Shown: piece after piece, positions 55,345 through 64,000 of the stretch
Position numbering within the stretch: the stretch's first letter is position 1
How the letters are laid out: the number at the start of each line of letters is the position of its first letter
NCBI GenBank assembly: GCA_947172705.1
Contig: CAMWCA010000008.1
Coordinates: forward strand, 1-64,000
DNA: 64,000 nt
Direction of reading: 5' to 3'
Source of the DNA: an uncultured Lachnospiraceae bacterium
GTDB taxonomy: Bacteria; Bacillota; Clostridia; Lachnospirales; Lachnospiraceae
Translations under genes and position numbers: made by a program
The notes under the pieces: generated by a model
Told to the model about the DNA's origin: nothing
Databases searched by the model: none
What the model saw: only the letters and a program-made list of their open reading frames with translations

Positions 55345-56831
55345 ATAAACCGGTCAAACGCCTCCTGCCCTTCCGGCGTCCTCTTGTAGACCCCGGCGTC
55401 TGCAAGCACCTGCATAAACACAAGACCGATCTCTTTCTCCACGATCTCATCTATATTGGTCTGGTCTATCTTATCGTATTTTCCTTTAAATTCCTCTACC
55501 CAGTCTGCATGTTTTTCAAGCTCTTCGTCGCTCCTGAGATCCCGCCCTGAAAGAACCGCCTTTTTCAGCCGTTCCATCTCTCCCTTCAGCCTTGCGGGAA
55601 GGACGGCAAGCCCCATCACTTCAATCAAACCAATGTTTTCCTTCTTAATATGATGGAGGTTGGCATGAGGATGATATACGCCCAACGGATGCCTTTGGGT
55701 GGTAATATTATTTCTTAGCACCAGATCCAGTTCGTACCGATCCCCTCGTTTTCTGGCAATAGGCGTAATGGTATTGTGAGGCTCCCCATCTGTCTCTGCA
55801 AAGATAAATGCCGCCTCATCGGTATAACCTCTCCACTTATCCAAAATCACGTCCGCCAGGGCAATGATCCTGTCTGTATCCGTACTGCTTAACCGAATCA
55901 CCGACATGGGCCATTTGACGATTCCAGCCTCCACATCTTCAAATCCCTTCACCTGGAAGTTTCTCTCCACCGGCGCTTTTGCCATGGCGAATTCATAATG
56001 ACCGCCCTGAAAATGGTCATGGCTTAAAATAGAACCGCCCACAATAGGCAGATCCGCATTGGAACCCACAAAATAATGAGGAAACTGCTTTACAAAATCA
56101 AACAGCTTACAGAAAGTATTATGGTCGATCTTCATGGGTACATGCTGACCGTTAAATACAATACAATGCTCATTGTAGTAAACGTAAGGAGAATACTGAA
56201 AGCCCCAGGCATCCCCCTGAATGGTTACAGGGATAATACGGTGGTTCTGCCTTGCCGGATGGTTTACCCGCCCTGCATAGCCTTCATTCTCCCGGCACAG
56301 CAGGCATTTGGGATAGCCTGACTGCTTCGCCGTCTTAGCGGCGGCAATCGCCTTGGGGTCCTTTTCCGGCTTGGAAAGGTTGATGGTAATATCCAGATCG
56401 CCATATTCCGTAGGCGCCTTCCATTTCATATCCTTGCAGATCCTGTACCTGCGGATATAGTCAGAGTCACAGCTGAATTTATAGTAAAAATCAGTTGCCT
56501 TTTGAGGATCTTCCTGATACAGTTCCCGGAATCTGCGGATTACCCCACTGGGTCTGGGAAGCAGTACACTCATGATCTTCGTGTCAAACAGATCCCGGTA
56601 AACCACACTGTTTTCCTGAATCAACCCTGCTTCAAATGCATAATCCAGCATCCGGCACAAAATTCCTTCCAAATCCTCTGCGCAGACCTGTACCGGCTCT
56701 TCTGCATCTTCCAGTTCTTCCAATTCAAACAACTCCAACAGCCTGTTGATGGTATAGATCCTGTCCTCCTCCGGTGTCAGTCCCGTCAAAACGCCATAAG
56801 CTGCCAGTTTTCTGATCTCTTCCTGAATCAT
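55320..56831 (-). CDS. galT: Galactose-1-phosphate uridylyltransferase (class 2)
   Basis: A 503-residue GalT of the Firmicutes class (longer than the ~350-residue E. coli type). The catalytic-histidine motif is SILSHDHFQGGHYEF, with HPHANLHHIKKENIG later. It converts Gal-1-P and UDP-Glc to UDP-Gal and Glc-1-P in the Leloir pathway. The start at 56831 (MIQEEIRKL) is supported by family alignment and AGGACA upstream; a TTG at 56861 is less likely. It follows galK by 35 bases. Confidence 0.95.
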   Translation of the reverse strand: MIQEEIRKLAAYGVLTGLTPEEDRIYTINRLLELFELEELEDAEEPVQVCAEDLEGILCRMLDYAFEAGLIQENSVVYRDLFDTKIMSVLLPRPSGVIRRFRELYQEDPQKATDFYYKFSCDSDYIRRYRICKDMKWKAPTEYGDLDITINLSKPEKDPKAIAAAKTAKQSGYPKCLLCRENEGYAGRVNHPARQNHRIIPVTIQGDAWGFQYSPYVYYNEHCIVFNGQHVPMKIDHNTFCKLFDFVKQFPHYFVGSNADLPIVGGSILSHDHFQGGHYEFAMAKAPVERNFQVKGFEDVEAGIVKWPMSVIRLSSTDTDRIIALADVILDKWRGYTDEAAFIFAETDGEPHNTITPIARKRGDRYELDLVLRNNITTQRHPLGVYHPHANLHHIKKENIGLIEVMGLAVLPARLKGEMERLKKAVLSGRDLRSDEELEKHADWVEEFKGKYDKIDQTNIDEIVEKEIGLVFMQVLADAGVYKRTPEGQEAFDRFIQNIVDAR

Positions 56832-56866
56832 TGTCCTGCCCTCTCCTTCTCTCTGTTCCAACCGCT

Positions 56867-58030
56867 CTATAACACCACCGGTCCGTCGCCGATCTCCACT
56901 ACATAAAAGTCAGCGGCATAGCCGATCTTTGCTTTATAAGCCTCTCCTACCTGCTTCACAAAGCTGTCGATTGCCTCCTCCTTCACAATACTCACAGTAC
57001 AGCCCCCAAAACCTGCCCCTGTCATTCTGGAGCCGATCACACCTGGAACCTTCCACGCCTCTTCCACCAGGGTATCCAGTTCGATCCCCGTCACTTCATA
57101 GTCATCCCTTAAAGAAACATGAGAAGCGTTCATCAACTGACCAAACAGGGCAACATCATTTGCCTCCAATGCCGCAACAGCCTGCAGGGTTCTCTGGTTC
57201 TCATAAACCGCATGTTTCGCCCTCTTTACTCTTATCTCATCTTTAATGGCATATTTATATTCTTCAAATTGCTCTTCCGTAAGCTCGCCCAAACTGCCAA
57301 TTTGAACTACCTTCTGAAGCTCCTCAAGAGCCGTTTCACATTCGCTTCTTCTCTCGTTATACTTGGAATCCCCAAGCCCTCTCTTCTTATTGCTACAGGC
57401 AATCACGATTTTTGCTCCCTCCAGCCTAAGAGGTGCATAGGCGTAAGACAGATCCGCCGTATCCAAAAAGATTGCGTGATCCTTCTTTCCCATGGCAATG
57501 GCAAACTGATCCATAATACCGCAGTTAACGCCGTTAAATTTATTTTCCGCATACTGCCCGATCAACGCCAGATCCTGATTGCTCACCTCAAACCCAAAAA
57601 ATTCTCTCAGGATCGCTCCGGTAAGCACTTCCACCGATGCCGATGAAGAAAGTCCGGAACCATTGGGAATATTGCCGTTTAACAGAATATCCATCCCCTG
57701 ATGGATCTGAAAGCCTTTTTCTCCAAACGCCCACATAACCCCCTTGGGATAATTTGTCCAGTCAGCTTCCTTCTCAGGCTTTAGATCCTCAATGGAGGAT
57801 TCCATAACGCCTTTCTCCTCAAAATTCATAGAGTAAAAACGAAGCTTTTTGTCTTCTCTTACTCTTGCCGCTCCATAGGTTCCAATGGTAAGGGCACAGG
57901 GAAAAACATGTCCGCCATTATAATCTGTGTGCTCGCCGATCAGATTCACACGCCCAGGGGCAAAAAATACCTTTACGCCCTCTGTATCCCCAAATACTTC
58001 TGCAAATTTCTTTAACACTGTCTCTTTCAT
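56867..58030 (-). CDS. galK: Galactokinase
   Basis: A 387-residue GHMP-family kinase phosphorylating galactose at C1. Motifs: galactose-binding GRVNLIGEHTDYNGG, ATP loop GSGLSSSASVE, and GAGFGGCTVSIV. GGAGGG lies five bases before the ATG. First of the galK-galT pair, with an activator-like promoter upstream. Confidence 0.97.
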   Translation of the reverse strand: MKETVLKKFAEVFGDTEGVKVFFAPGRVNLIGEHTDYNGGHVFPCALTIGTYGAARVREDKKLRFYSMNFEEKGVMESSIEDLKPEKEADWTNYPKGVMWAFGEKGFQIHQGMDILLNGNIPNGSGLSSSASVEVLTGAILREFFGFEVSNQDLALIGQYAENKFNGVNCGIMDQFAIAMGKKDHAIFLDTADLSYAYAPLRLEGAKIVIACSNKKRGLGDSKYNERRSECETALEELQKVVQIGSLGELTEEQFEEYKYAIKDEIRVKRAKHAVYENQRTLQAVAALEANDVALFGQLMNASHVSLRDDYEVTGIELDTLVEEAWKVPGVIGSRMTGAGFGGCTVSIVKEEAIDSFVKQVGEAYKAKIGYAADFYVVEIGDGPVVL

Positions 58031-58074
58031 ACCGTCCCTCCAATGAAGAAATACCTGTTTTCTAAGCTGCTTTC

Positions 58075-58130
58075 ATTATAAAAAGAAATACCGGACCAGA
58101 CTATATCCGTTTGTTACTAAAACCTGTCAA
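58075..58130 (-). promoter_or_regulatory. Candidate galKT promoter region
   Basis: On the minus strand a TATAAT (58080-58075) with a poor -35 lies 45 bases before galK; upstream is TTGACA (58130-58125) with TATAGT (58105-58100) at a long 19-base spacing. Both imperfect arrangements suit activation by the adjacent AraC regulator. Confidence 0.35.
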
Positions 58131-58134
58131 AATG

Positions 58135-59037
58135 TTAACTATTCAGTTTGTTTACCTGACTGATAAAATCCTCCACCTGTTTTAAATATTCCTTGTTTCT
58201 TCTTGTTTCTCCCTTTTGCATCTCCTTCCGATAGGCAGACGGCGACATGCTTTTCATCTGCCTGAATGCTTTGGAAAAAACAAGAGGGTCTGTATAGCCG
58301 CAGGACAGGGCAATGCTCTCCACGGGAAGGGTGGTAAGCTGTAAAAGCTCCGTTGCTTTAGTGATTCGAAAAGTTGTCAGGAACTGCTGGGGAGACATTC
58401 CCGTGGCATTGTGGAACAAGGTATACAGATAGCTTCTGTTGATACATACATAATCCGCCACATCCGTTATTTTAATGGGATTACAATAATTCCCCTGTAT
58501 AAATTCCACGGCACGCCGCACATAATTATCCGCCTTGCCATTCTCTCCACTCTCTTCCACAGAAATATCCTCCGCAATCAGAGAGAGGAACATCTGAAGC
58601 TGCCCCTTTCGCCTTAAATCATTGGCGATTCCAAAGGTATTGTGCTCCATCATATCCTTTACGGCAAAATATAGTTCTTCTTCCTTTTCACACCGGAAAA
58701 CAGGATTTGAAATAGAAAGCCCCATGGATCTCACCAATTCGGATGCCTTCAAACCGCTGAAGCCAACCCATATGTAGGTCCATGGTTCCTCCTGGTCTGC
58801 CTGATAAAAGACCAGTTCCTCCGGCGGAATCAGGAACCCATACCCCTGTTCCAAAGGATACTCCTTTTCACCAATCGAGAATTTTCCTTTTCCGCTGAGC
58901 ACAAAATGAATCAAATAGTAGGGCTTGATCGCCGGACCAAAGCTGTGAAAAGGCTCTGTTCTGGACAATCCGCAACAGCTTACAGAAAGGCTTTCATCTT
59001 TTCCCCCTGCAAATTCCAGCTTATATGCTTTTTCCAT
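58135..59037 (-). CDS. AraC-family transcriptional regulator
   Basis: A 300-residue regulator: N-terminal cupin-like effector domain (LIHFVLSGKGKFSIGEKEY, YGFLIPPEELVFYQ) and a C-terminal double HTH (about 195-290, with ITDVADYVCINRSYLYTLF and IALSCGYTDPLVFSKAFRQ). Located between the MFS transporter and galK in one direction, it is the likely galactose-responsive activator of the locus. AGGAGGG lies about eleven bases before the ATG. Confidence 0.92.
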   Translation of the reverse strand: MEKAYKLEFAGGKDESLSVSCCGLSRTEPFHSFGPAIKPYYLIHFVLSGKGKFSIGEKEYPLEQGYGFLIPPEELVFYQADQEEPWTYIWVGFSGLKASELVRSMGLSISNPVFRCEKEEELYFAVKDMMEHNTFGIANDLRRKGQLQMFLSLIAEDISVEESGENGKADNYVRRAVEFIQGNYCNPIKITDVADYVCINRSYLYTLFHNATGMSPQQFLTTFRITKATELLQLTTLPVESIALSCGYTDPLVFSKAFRQMKSMSPSAYRKEMQKGETRRNKEYLKQVEDFISQVNKLNS

Positions 59038-59053
59038 ATTGAAAGGTTCCCTC

Positions 59054-60244
59054 CTATTTTGCCCGCTGCGTTGACAAAAGCATGATCACCATTCCCACAC
59101 CGGCAGAACCAGTGGCAAATAACAGCATACTGGAGACTCCCATACGGTCGATCAATGCGCCTCCCAATAGTGCCCCTGCTACACTTCCCAAAGTATACGT
59201 CATGGTCATATACGCCTGTCCTTTGATGACATCCTCTTTTTCCATAATAGAATTTACATAGTACACAGAGGACACAATAATCAGCCCCCATCCGAACATC
59301 TGTAAAAACTGTACTCCATAAAATGTCCACATTTCAGGCGCAATCAGCGTCCCCAAAGATTTCAGGAAAAAGAAAATGCCTGAGATACGGAACCATATAT
59401 CACATCGAATCTTTTTCAACATCCATCCAAACAGAAACATGGTGGGCAGTTCAACCAGAGACGCAATTGCCATTGCAGTTCCCATTTCCGGGCTTCCCCC
59501 TCCTTTGCTCTCTACGATCTGAAAGGTAAAACTGTTTAAAAGCACATGGCTGATATAAACCAAAACGCATCCCACAAGGGTGATACTGAATCTTTTGTAT
59601 TTCTGAAAAAAGAGAAAGGGATTCCTGTTTTCCCCTTTCCGCCCCGCCTCTTCCGTCTGTTCCTTCTGCTGTTTTTGGAAAGGGAACAGTAAAACACTGA
59701 CCATCAGCCCGCCTGTAATGATGAGCATTGCTATAGGCACGGACACTGCACCCATTCTGCCCACTGCAATGCCTATCACATATACCACAAAAGCATATCC
59801 GCCAGACCCCATTCCCCTTGCAATGCCAAAATTCAGCCTTTTCCCCTGATTGATGCTCTCCATGCCCAGGGCATTCACCAGCGGCGTCAAAACCTGCGCG
59901 ATCATCATACAGCAAGCATAAAACACCCCCGTCAGAAGAAAAGAGCTTTCATAAGTCACCAAAAGCAGAATTCCAAACACCAGTTGAACCCCCAGGGTGA
60001 TAAGAATCAGCTTTTTCAGGGAAGGGCTTTTCGCCTGGTCAGCATAACCGGCAAGCACCGGCTGAAGAATTGCCGAAAAAGCGCCCGCCACCGCTATCAA
60101 TATTCCGATCTGTGTATTGGTATATCCCCGATCCAACAGATACACACTGATAAATCCCACCAGTCCGCCAAATGCCATCCAGTAAAAACACTGCACTGCC
60201 GCATAACCCGCTGTGAGATTTTCTTTTTTGTCTGATATATTCAT
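59054..60244 (-). CDS. MFS transporter, LacY/NHS-type (probable galactoside transporter)
   Basis: A 396-residue protein with 12 predicted TM helices in two halves joined by a charged loop (about 195-215). The first helix FYWMAFGGLVGFISVYLLDRG and loop GYADQAKSPSLKK resemble the MFS_1-like group containing LacY. Its operon with AraC, galK and galT suggests uptake of galactose or a galactoside; no beta-galactosidase is in the window. It lies just past the ptsI terminator. Confidence 0.88.
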   Translation of the reverse strand: MNISDKKENLTAGYAAVQCFYWMAFGGLVGFISVYLLDRGYTNTQIGILIAVAGAFSAILQPVLAGYADQAKSPSLKKLILITLGVQLVFGILLLVTYESSFLLTGVFYACCMMIAQVLTPLVNALGMESINQGKRLNFGIARGMGSGGYAFVVYVIGIAVGRMGAVSVPIAMLIITGGLMVSVLLFPFQKQQKEQTEEAGRKGENRNPFLFFQKYKRFSITLVGCVLVYISHVLLNSFTFQIVESKGGGSPEMGTAMAIASLVELPTMFLFGWMLKKIRCDIWFRISGIFFFLKSLGTLIAPEMWTFYGVQFLQMFGWGLIIVSSVYYVNSIMEKEDVIKGQAYMTMTYTLGSVAGALLGGALIDRMGVSSMLLFATGSAGVGMVIMLLSTQRAK

Positions 60245-60280
60245 TGTAATTTTCCTTTAACCTGCATTTTTTGTATATGA

Positions 60281-60320
60281 AAACTGCAAAAATGGGAAAA
60301 GTCTCCCATTTTTGCAGTTT
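60281..60320 (-). terminator. ptsHI terminator
   Basis: A perfect 17-bp stem, AAACTGCAAAAATGGGA with TCCCATTTTTGCAGTTT, and a 6-base loop, followed on the minus strand by TTC. It starts 13 bases after the ptsI stop. Confidence 0.85.
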
Positions 60321-60333
60321 CCCTTTTCGTATC

Positions 60334-61947
60334 TTATTCTGCTTCTCTGATTGCCTTTCGTACGGAAAGAACACATCCCGGCGAAACAGATAACTCATCG
60401 ACTCCCATTTTCAGGAAGGTTTCCGTAAGCGTTACGTCTGCTCCAAGTTCGCCGCAGATCCCCGCCCAGATTCCTGCTTTGTGGGCATTATCGCAAACCA
60501 TCTGGATCAGCCGCAGCACCGCAGGGTGATGGGCATCATAAAAAGCGTCCAGCTTTGCGTTCTGACGGTCAATTGCCAGAGTATACTGTGTCAGGTCATT
60601 GGTTCCAATACTGAAGAAATCAACCTCCCTGGCAAGCTCATCACTGATTACAGCAGCCGCCGGCGTTTCGATCATAATACCTTCTTCCACCTCGCCCACT
60701 GCAATTCCCTCTGCAGCAAGCTCTTCCCTGACAGCTTTGGATATTTCCTTGATTTTCCTTACTTCATCCACGGAAATGATCATTGGATACATAATCGCCA
60801 GATTGCCATAGGCGCTTGCCCTAAACAGTGCGCGGAGCTGTGTACGGAAGATCTCAGGTCTTGTCAGACAAATACGAATGGCTCTGTACCCCAGCGCAGG
60901 ATTGTCTTCCTTTCCCAATTCAAAGTAATCCACCTGCTTGTCTGCACCGATATCCAGCGTACGGATAATCACCTTTTTGCCGCCCATTGTCTCAACGACC
61001 TTTTTATAAGCTAAAAACTGCTCTTCCTCTGTAGGATAGTTGTCTGATTCCAGATACAGGAACTCGCTTCGGAATAAGCCAATGCCTCCGGCATCATTTT
61101 CTATAACGGAAACCAGATCTCCCGGATTTCCTATGTTGGCGTAAAGATTGATCTTCTGACCGGACTTTGTTATGTTTTCCTTGCCTTTTAAGTCCAAAAG
61201 AAGCCGTTTCTGCTCATCGTCCGCTTCTTTCTTCTTAAAATACTCCTCCAGCACCGGCATTTCAGGATCAACAATAAATTTCCCTTCATAACCGTCCACA
61301 ATACCGATCTTTCCCTTCCAGTCCTCTTTGTGGTCAATACCGATCAGTGCAGGAATCCCCATGGTCCTGGCAAGAATTGCCGTATGGGAATTGGAAGACC
61401 CCAGCCGCGTAACAAAAGCAAGAAGCTTGCTCTTATCCATCTGAACCGTCTCACTGGGCGCCAGATCTTCCGCCACAATAATCACTGGTTCATCTCCTAT
61501 ATCGCTGCTCTCGCCTCCGCCGCAGAGAATGGTAATTACACGCTCTGTAATATCCTTTACATCCGCTGAACGCGCCTTAAAATAATCGTCTTCCATATTG
61601 GCGAACATCTCAGCAAAATTATCTCCGGTAGATGCCACCGCATACTCTGCATTTACATTCTGCATGGAAATCATATTGTGAACGGATTCCGTATAATCCA
61701 GATCCTCCAGCATCATGGCATGCACATTAAAGATCTCTGCATTTGCCTCTCCAACCTCAACAAGCGCCTTATCGTATAAACCATGGAGCTGCTCGATCGC
61801 CTTTCCCTTGGCGTCCTCATATCTCTTAATTTCAGCCTCCACATCATCTACTTTGCTTCTTACGACTTTGTTTTCGGTCTTACTATAGAGCTTGATCTTT
61901 CCGATTGCTATGCCCCCAAAAATCTTTTTTCCGCTTCTCTCTTCCAC
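60334..61947 (-). CDS. ptsI: PTS enzyme I (phosphoenolpyruvate-protein phosphotransferase)
   Basis: A 537-residue enzyme passing phosphate from PEP to HPr. The phospho-histidine site is GSSNSHTAILARTMG; the PEP-binding domain has GIGLFRSEFLYL, IRTLDIGADK, FSIGTNDLTQY and ICGELGAD. It is slightly shorter than the ~575-residue usual length but complete. The start is GTG with GGAGG six bases upstream, 23 bases after ptsH. Confidence 0.96.
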   Translation of the reverse strand: MEERSGKKIFGGIAIGKIKLYSKTENKVVRSKVDDVEAEIKRYEDAKGKAIEQLHGLYDKALVEVGEANAEIFNVHAMMLEDLDYTESVHNMISMQNVNAEYAVASTGDNFAEMFANMEDDYFKARSADVKDITERVITILCGGGESSDIGDEPVIIVAEDLAPSETVQMDKSKLLAFVTRLGSSNSHTAILARTMGIPALIGIDHKEDWKGKIGIVDGYEGKFIVDPEMPVLEEYFKKKEADDEQKRLLLDLKGKENITKSGQKINLYANIGNPGDLVSVIENDAGGIGLFRSEFLYLESDNYPTEEEQFLAYKKVVETMGGKKVIIRTLDIGADKQVDYFELGKEDNPALGYRAIRICLTRPEIFRTQLRALFRASAYGNLAIMYPMIISVDEVRKIKEISKAVREELAAEGIAVGEVEEGIMIETPAAAVISDELAREVDFFSIGTNDLTQYTLAIDRQNAKLDAFYDAHHPAVLRLIQMVCDNAHKAGIWAGICGELGADVTLTETFLKMGVDELSVSPGCVLSVRKAIREAE

Positions 61948-61970
61948 AGTCTGCCTCCAGTCAAAATAGA

Positions 61971-62231
61971 TTATAGATTTTTCTTAAAGAATTCTTCCAT
62001 CTGAGTCGCTACGGTCGCTTCATCCTTACCTTCAACGGACACTGTAACCGTATCGCCCTGCTTTACACCCAGACTCATTAATACCATAAGCTTTTTGGCA
62101 TCTGCGCTTTTGCCATCCTTGGTAACAGTGATCGTAACGTCATGATGGCTTGCTGCCTCTGCTACCAAACGTCCTGCCGGTCTTGCATGAATTCCAACGG
62201 GATCTGTAATTTTGTACTTGAATGATTTCAT
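61971..62231 (-). CDS. ptsH: Phosphocarrier protein HPr lacking the regulatory serine
   Basis: An 86-residue HPr. The catalytic His15 (GIHARPAG) is intact. The regulatory site that is KSIMGVMSLG in Bacillus reads KKLMVLMSLG here, so the Ser46 equivalent is Lys47. It should carry phosphate to PTS enzymes but not be a substrate of HPr kinase at that site. GGAGGG lies about nine bases before the ATG; a TATAAT box is at 62270-62265. First gene of ptsHI. Confidence 0.94.
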   Translation of the reverse strand: MKSFKYKITDPVGIHARPAGRLVAEAASHHDVTITVTKDGKSADAKKLMVLMSLGVKQGDTVTVSVEGKDEATVATQMEEFFKKNL

Positions 62232-62340
62232 AATGGTTTCCCTCCGTTTCCACTATATAATTAGATTATAGTTAATTTTACCAAAAGGAAAAGGGTTATG
62301 CAATATGTTTGTCGGCAGAAATACTTTATATCATGTTTTT

Positions 62341-63027
62341 CTATTGCGTTTCACGCCCACGCTCCTTGCCTGCATGGCACATTTTCTCTGCCCGTTGTAC
62401 CGCTGCTGTCAGAACGTGAACCGCCACGCACATGCCTCCGATCATTCCAATGTGTTCCGCGTAAAAAAACGAGGCAGGAAGCGTGGGCAGGCTCTGCGGT
62501 ATCATCCACATATCATTCCATAAACCGCTTTGTAAAAATCCGTATATTCCGACTCCCAAAACCAGCAGTTGAGGCAGGTAAATGACATATCCAAAAATAG
62601 TTTCGCTCATTCTCTTTTCCATTTTTGCCAAAAGGCTGTGCGAATGTACCCCCAAATGAAACGCCATCAGTACAAATCCCCATGCAACAGACATCACATG
62701 TATGTCACGCCAGTAAAAAGCCACCGGCAAAAAAGAGAGTGGAAAAACCAATCCGGAAATCATAAAAGAGCTGGTCATGATCGCCAACATAGCAAAAAGC
62801 AGCAAAAAATCCGAAATTGTCATTATAATCCTGCGGAAGCGGTACTGTCCTTTGAACAGAACCGCATACCACTTTATATTCAGAAAATGATGCAGAACAA
62901 ACAGCACACATAACGTGATTCCCAGTATCGCATGAAGCCGCAGCCCCATGCCGGGGTGATAGTACATCAGATACAGGAACTGAACCAGCATTATGATGTC
63001 AATCAATATCTTTACATGTCTTTTCAT
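62341..63027 (-). CDS. DUF4405-like membrane protein (cytochrome b-type fold)
   Basis: A 228-residue protein with six or so TM helices and several intramembrane histidines (LHAILG, VLHHFLNIKW, AFHLGVHSHS, AEHIGMIGG, VAVHVL), typical of DUF4405/cytochrome b561-like proteins that may bind haem or move electrons across the membrane. The ATG overlaps the flavodoxin stop as ATGA, so translation is coupled. A longer frame to 63063 lies inside the neighbouring gene. Its electron partner is likely the flavodoxin domain next to it. Confidence 0.85.
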   Translation of the reverse strand: MKRHVKILIDIIMLVQFLYLMYYHPGMGLRLHAILGITLCVLFVLHHFLNIKWYAVLFKGQYRFRRIIMTISDFLLLFAMLAIMTSSFMISGLVFPLSFLPVAFYWRDIHVMSVAWGFVLMAFHLGVHSHSLLAKMEKRMSETIFGYVIYLPQLLVLGVGIYGFLQSGLWNDMWMIPQSLPTLPASFFYAEHIGMIGGMCVAVHVLTAAVQRAEKMCHAGKERGRETQ

Positions 63028-64000
63028 AGCTGCCTCTCCCCAATCCCGCTTGCCGCCAACCACCGGGATATTTCATCAGAAAGCCCGCTGCCGCCGGAAT
63101 AATGGAACTCAAAACCAATACCCACATAGGCTCCCGGAACCATTTTGGAAAGGTCGGAAACACTGTCCCCAAACATAGTGCCGCCATGGGAGCTGAAGGA
63201 AATAATGGTCTTTCCGCTAAAATCATATTCTTCCAAGAAAGAATACACGGGCATCGGCATGGTCGCCCACCATGTGGGATAGCCTAACAGGATTACGTCA
63301 TACTGCTCCATATTCTCCACATGGGCGGAAAGCGCCGGGTGAATGTCATTCATCAGGTCATACTGTGACACCTCGTATATGTTCCCATTATAAGGATTCT
63401 CCATCGTAATCTCAAACAGGTCTGCCCCTGTTTTCTCCCAGATGATTTCCGCCGCATTTTCCGTATTGCCGGAATAGGAGAAGTACGCGATCAGGATTTT
63501 CGGGTTTTCAGGGATTGTAATATCCAGCGAATAGGTTGTTGTTACAATTCCCTCCGCTTTCCCCGCATTGCGGCAGATACGGAACCCCAGATTCTGGTCT
63601 GCGTCAACAGGGGTTGCGGCGCTGCGGTATGCACTGCGCAGATGCTTTCCAAAGTCGTTATAACTGCCGCCGCGGTTTACCCGCAGAGAACCGTTTACCG
63701 CCCCTGCCGGGTCAGTGCTGTCATTCAGGTCATATATTCCATAATAATCAAAACACCATTCCGCCACATTTCCATGCATATTATACAGACCAAAGGCATT
63801 CGACGGAAGTTCATCTACCGCAATCGTTGTTCCCCGGTTTTCACTGGTGACCACCTCCGGATTCTGGCGTGACACATAATTTTCTTCAATCAGATACGGA
63901 TAACTGCCTTCAAAATTCGCATAATCGCTATGCACCTGATCGCCGAAACTGTATATTGTTTCCGTTCCTCCACGGGCGGCATATTCCCATTCCGCCTCGG
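63024..64000 (-). CDS. Formylglycine-generating-enzyme-like/flavodoxin fusion (partial)
   Basis: The 3' part of a gene running off the right edge; 324 residues are visible. The first ~145 residues are an FGE-sulfatase/SUMF1-like domain (EAEWEYAARGG, LYNMHGNVAEWCFDYYG, NRGGSYND, LGFRICR). The last ~160 are a flavodoxin (KILIAYFSYSGNTENAAEII for FMN binding, LGYPTWWATMP, FSSHGGTMFGDS). The open frame continues without a start through base 64000, and the GTG at 63935 is not the true start. Fusing a formylglycine-type domain to flavodoxin is unusual. Coupled to the DUF4405 gene. Confidence 0.85.
   Translation of the reverse strand, partial: EAEWEYAARGGTETIYSFGDQVHSDYANFEGSYPYLIEENYVSRQNPEVVTSENRGTTIAVDELPSNAFGLYNMHGNVAEWCFDYYGIYDLNDSTDPAGAVNGSLRVNRGGSYNDFGKHLRSAYRSAATPVDADQNLGFRICRNAGKAEGIVTTTYSLDITIPENPKILIAYFSYSGNTENAAEIIWEKTGADLFEITMENPYNGNIYEVSQYDLMNDIHPALSAHVENMEQYDVILLGYPTWWATMPMPVYSFLEEYDFSGKTIISFSSHGGTMFGDSVSDLSKMVPGAYVGIGFEFHYSGGSGLSDEISRWLAASGIGERQL

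Overview
The window looks like the chromosome of a gut-type Lachnospiraceae (Clostridia). This rests on gene content: a SCIFF ranthipeptide with its radical SAM maturase beside secDF, a fused SecDF, PASTA-kinase PrkC with its PP2C phosphatase, HemZ, a glmS ribozyme, a CIRCE-controlled groESL, a class-2 (Firmicutes) GalT, an agr-like quorum-sensing locus and a MurE carrying the meso-diaminopimelate DNPR motif. There are no rRNA or tRNA genes, CRISPR arrays or intact insertion sequences. The genus cannot be fixed from the sequence alone.

Layout. Bases 1-3963 look accessory: the tail of an RR-HK-ABC ATPase operon and an AT-rich AAA ATPase/DUF4143 gene that meets rsgA tail to tail. Bases 3960-16234 are a ten-gene minus-strand housekeeping run in transcription order murE, priA, def, fmt, yugP-like, rsmB, rlmN, stp, prkC, rsgA, with several overlapping or very short junctions. 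Bases 16235-17640 hold an unknown membrane gene flanked by two short hairpin-terminated candidate transcripts. Bases 17649-23380 are the scifA-scifB-secDF-recJ operon. Bases 23449-26201 hold a CNNM/CBS protein, a small TIGR04086-like membrane protein and an Rpn-type nuclease, followed by a decayed gene at 26554-26869.

Bases 27043-31111 form an agr-type quorum-sensing island: an XRE regulator, divergent agrB and an unannotated 41-residue agrD whose predicted ring nucleophile is serine, then a convergent operon of a two-HTH XRE regulator, a LytTR response regulator and an AgrC-like GHKL sensor. Bases 31296-39207 contain relA/spoT, an MBL hydrolase, a DUF3048 lipoprotein, and glmS (with ribozyme) plus hemZ from their own promoter. 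groESL follows (39400-41431), then a degenerate GGDEF protein, a GH25 lysozyme operon, a KdpDE-like two-component pair without a pump, a BlaI/M56 pair, a sodium-dependent transporter, DUF362 and PAP2 proteins, and a large GLUG-like/LysM surface protein.

Bases 55320-60244 form a galactose locus (MFS transporter, AraC regulator, galK, galT). It is followed by ptsH-ptsI, whose HPr lacks the regulatory serine. The right edge holds a DUF4405 membrane protein translationally coupled to a fused formylglycine-generating-enzyme-like/flavodoxin protein that runs out of the window.

The most promising lead for something undescribed is the agr-like locus with a predicted serine-lactone autoinducer and two XRE regulators. 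Next come the FGE-flavodoxin fusion with its DUF4405 partner, the short transcripts around 16.4-17.6 kb, and the HPr without a phosphorylatable regulatory serine.
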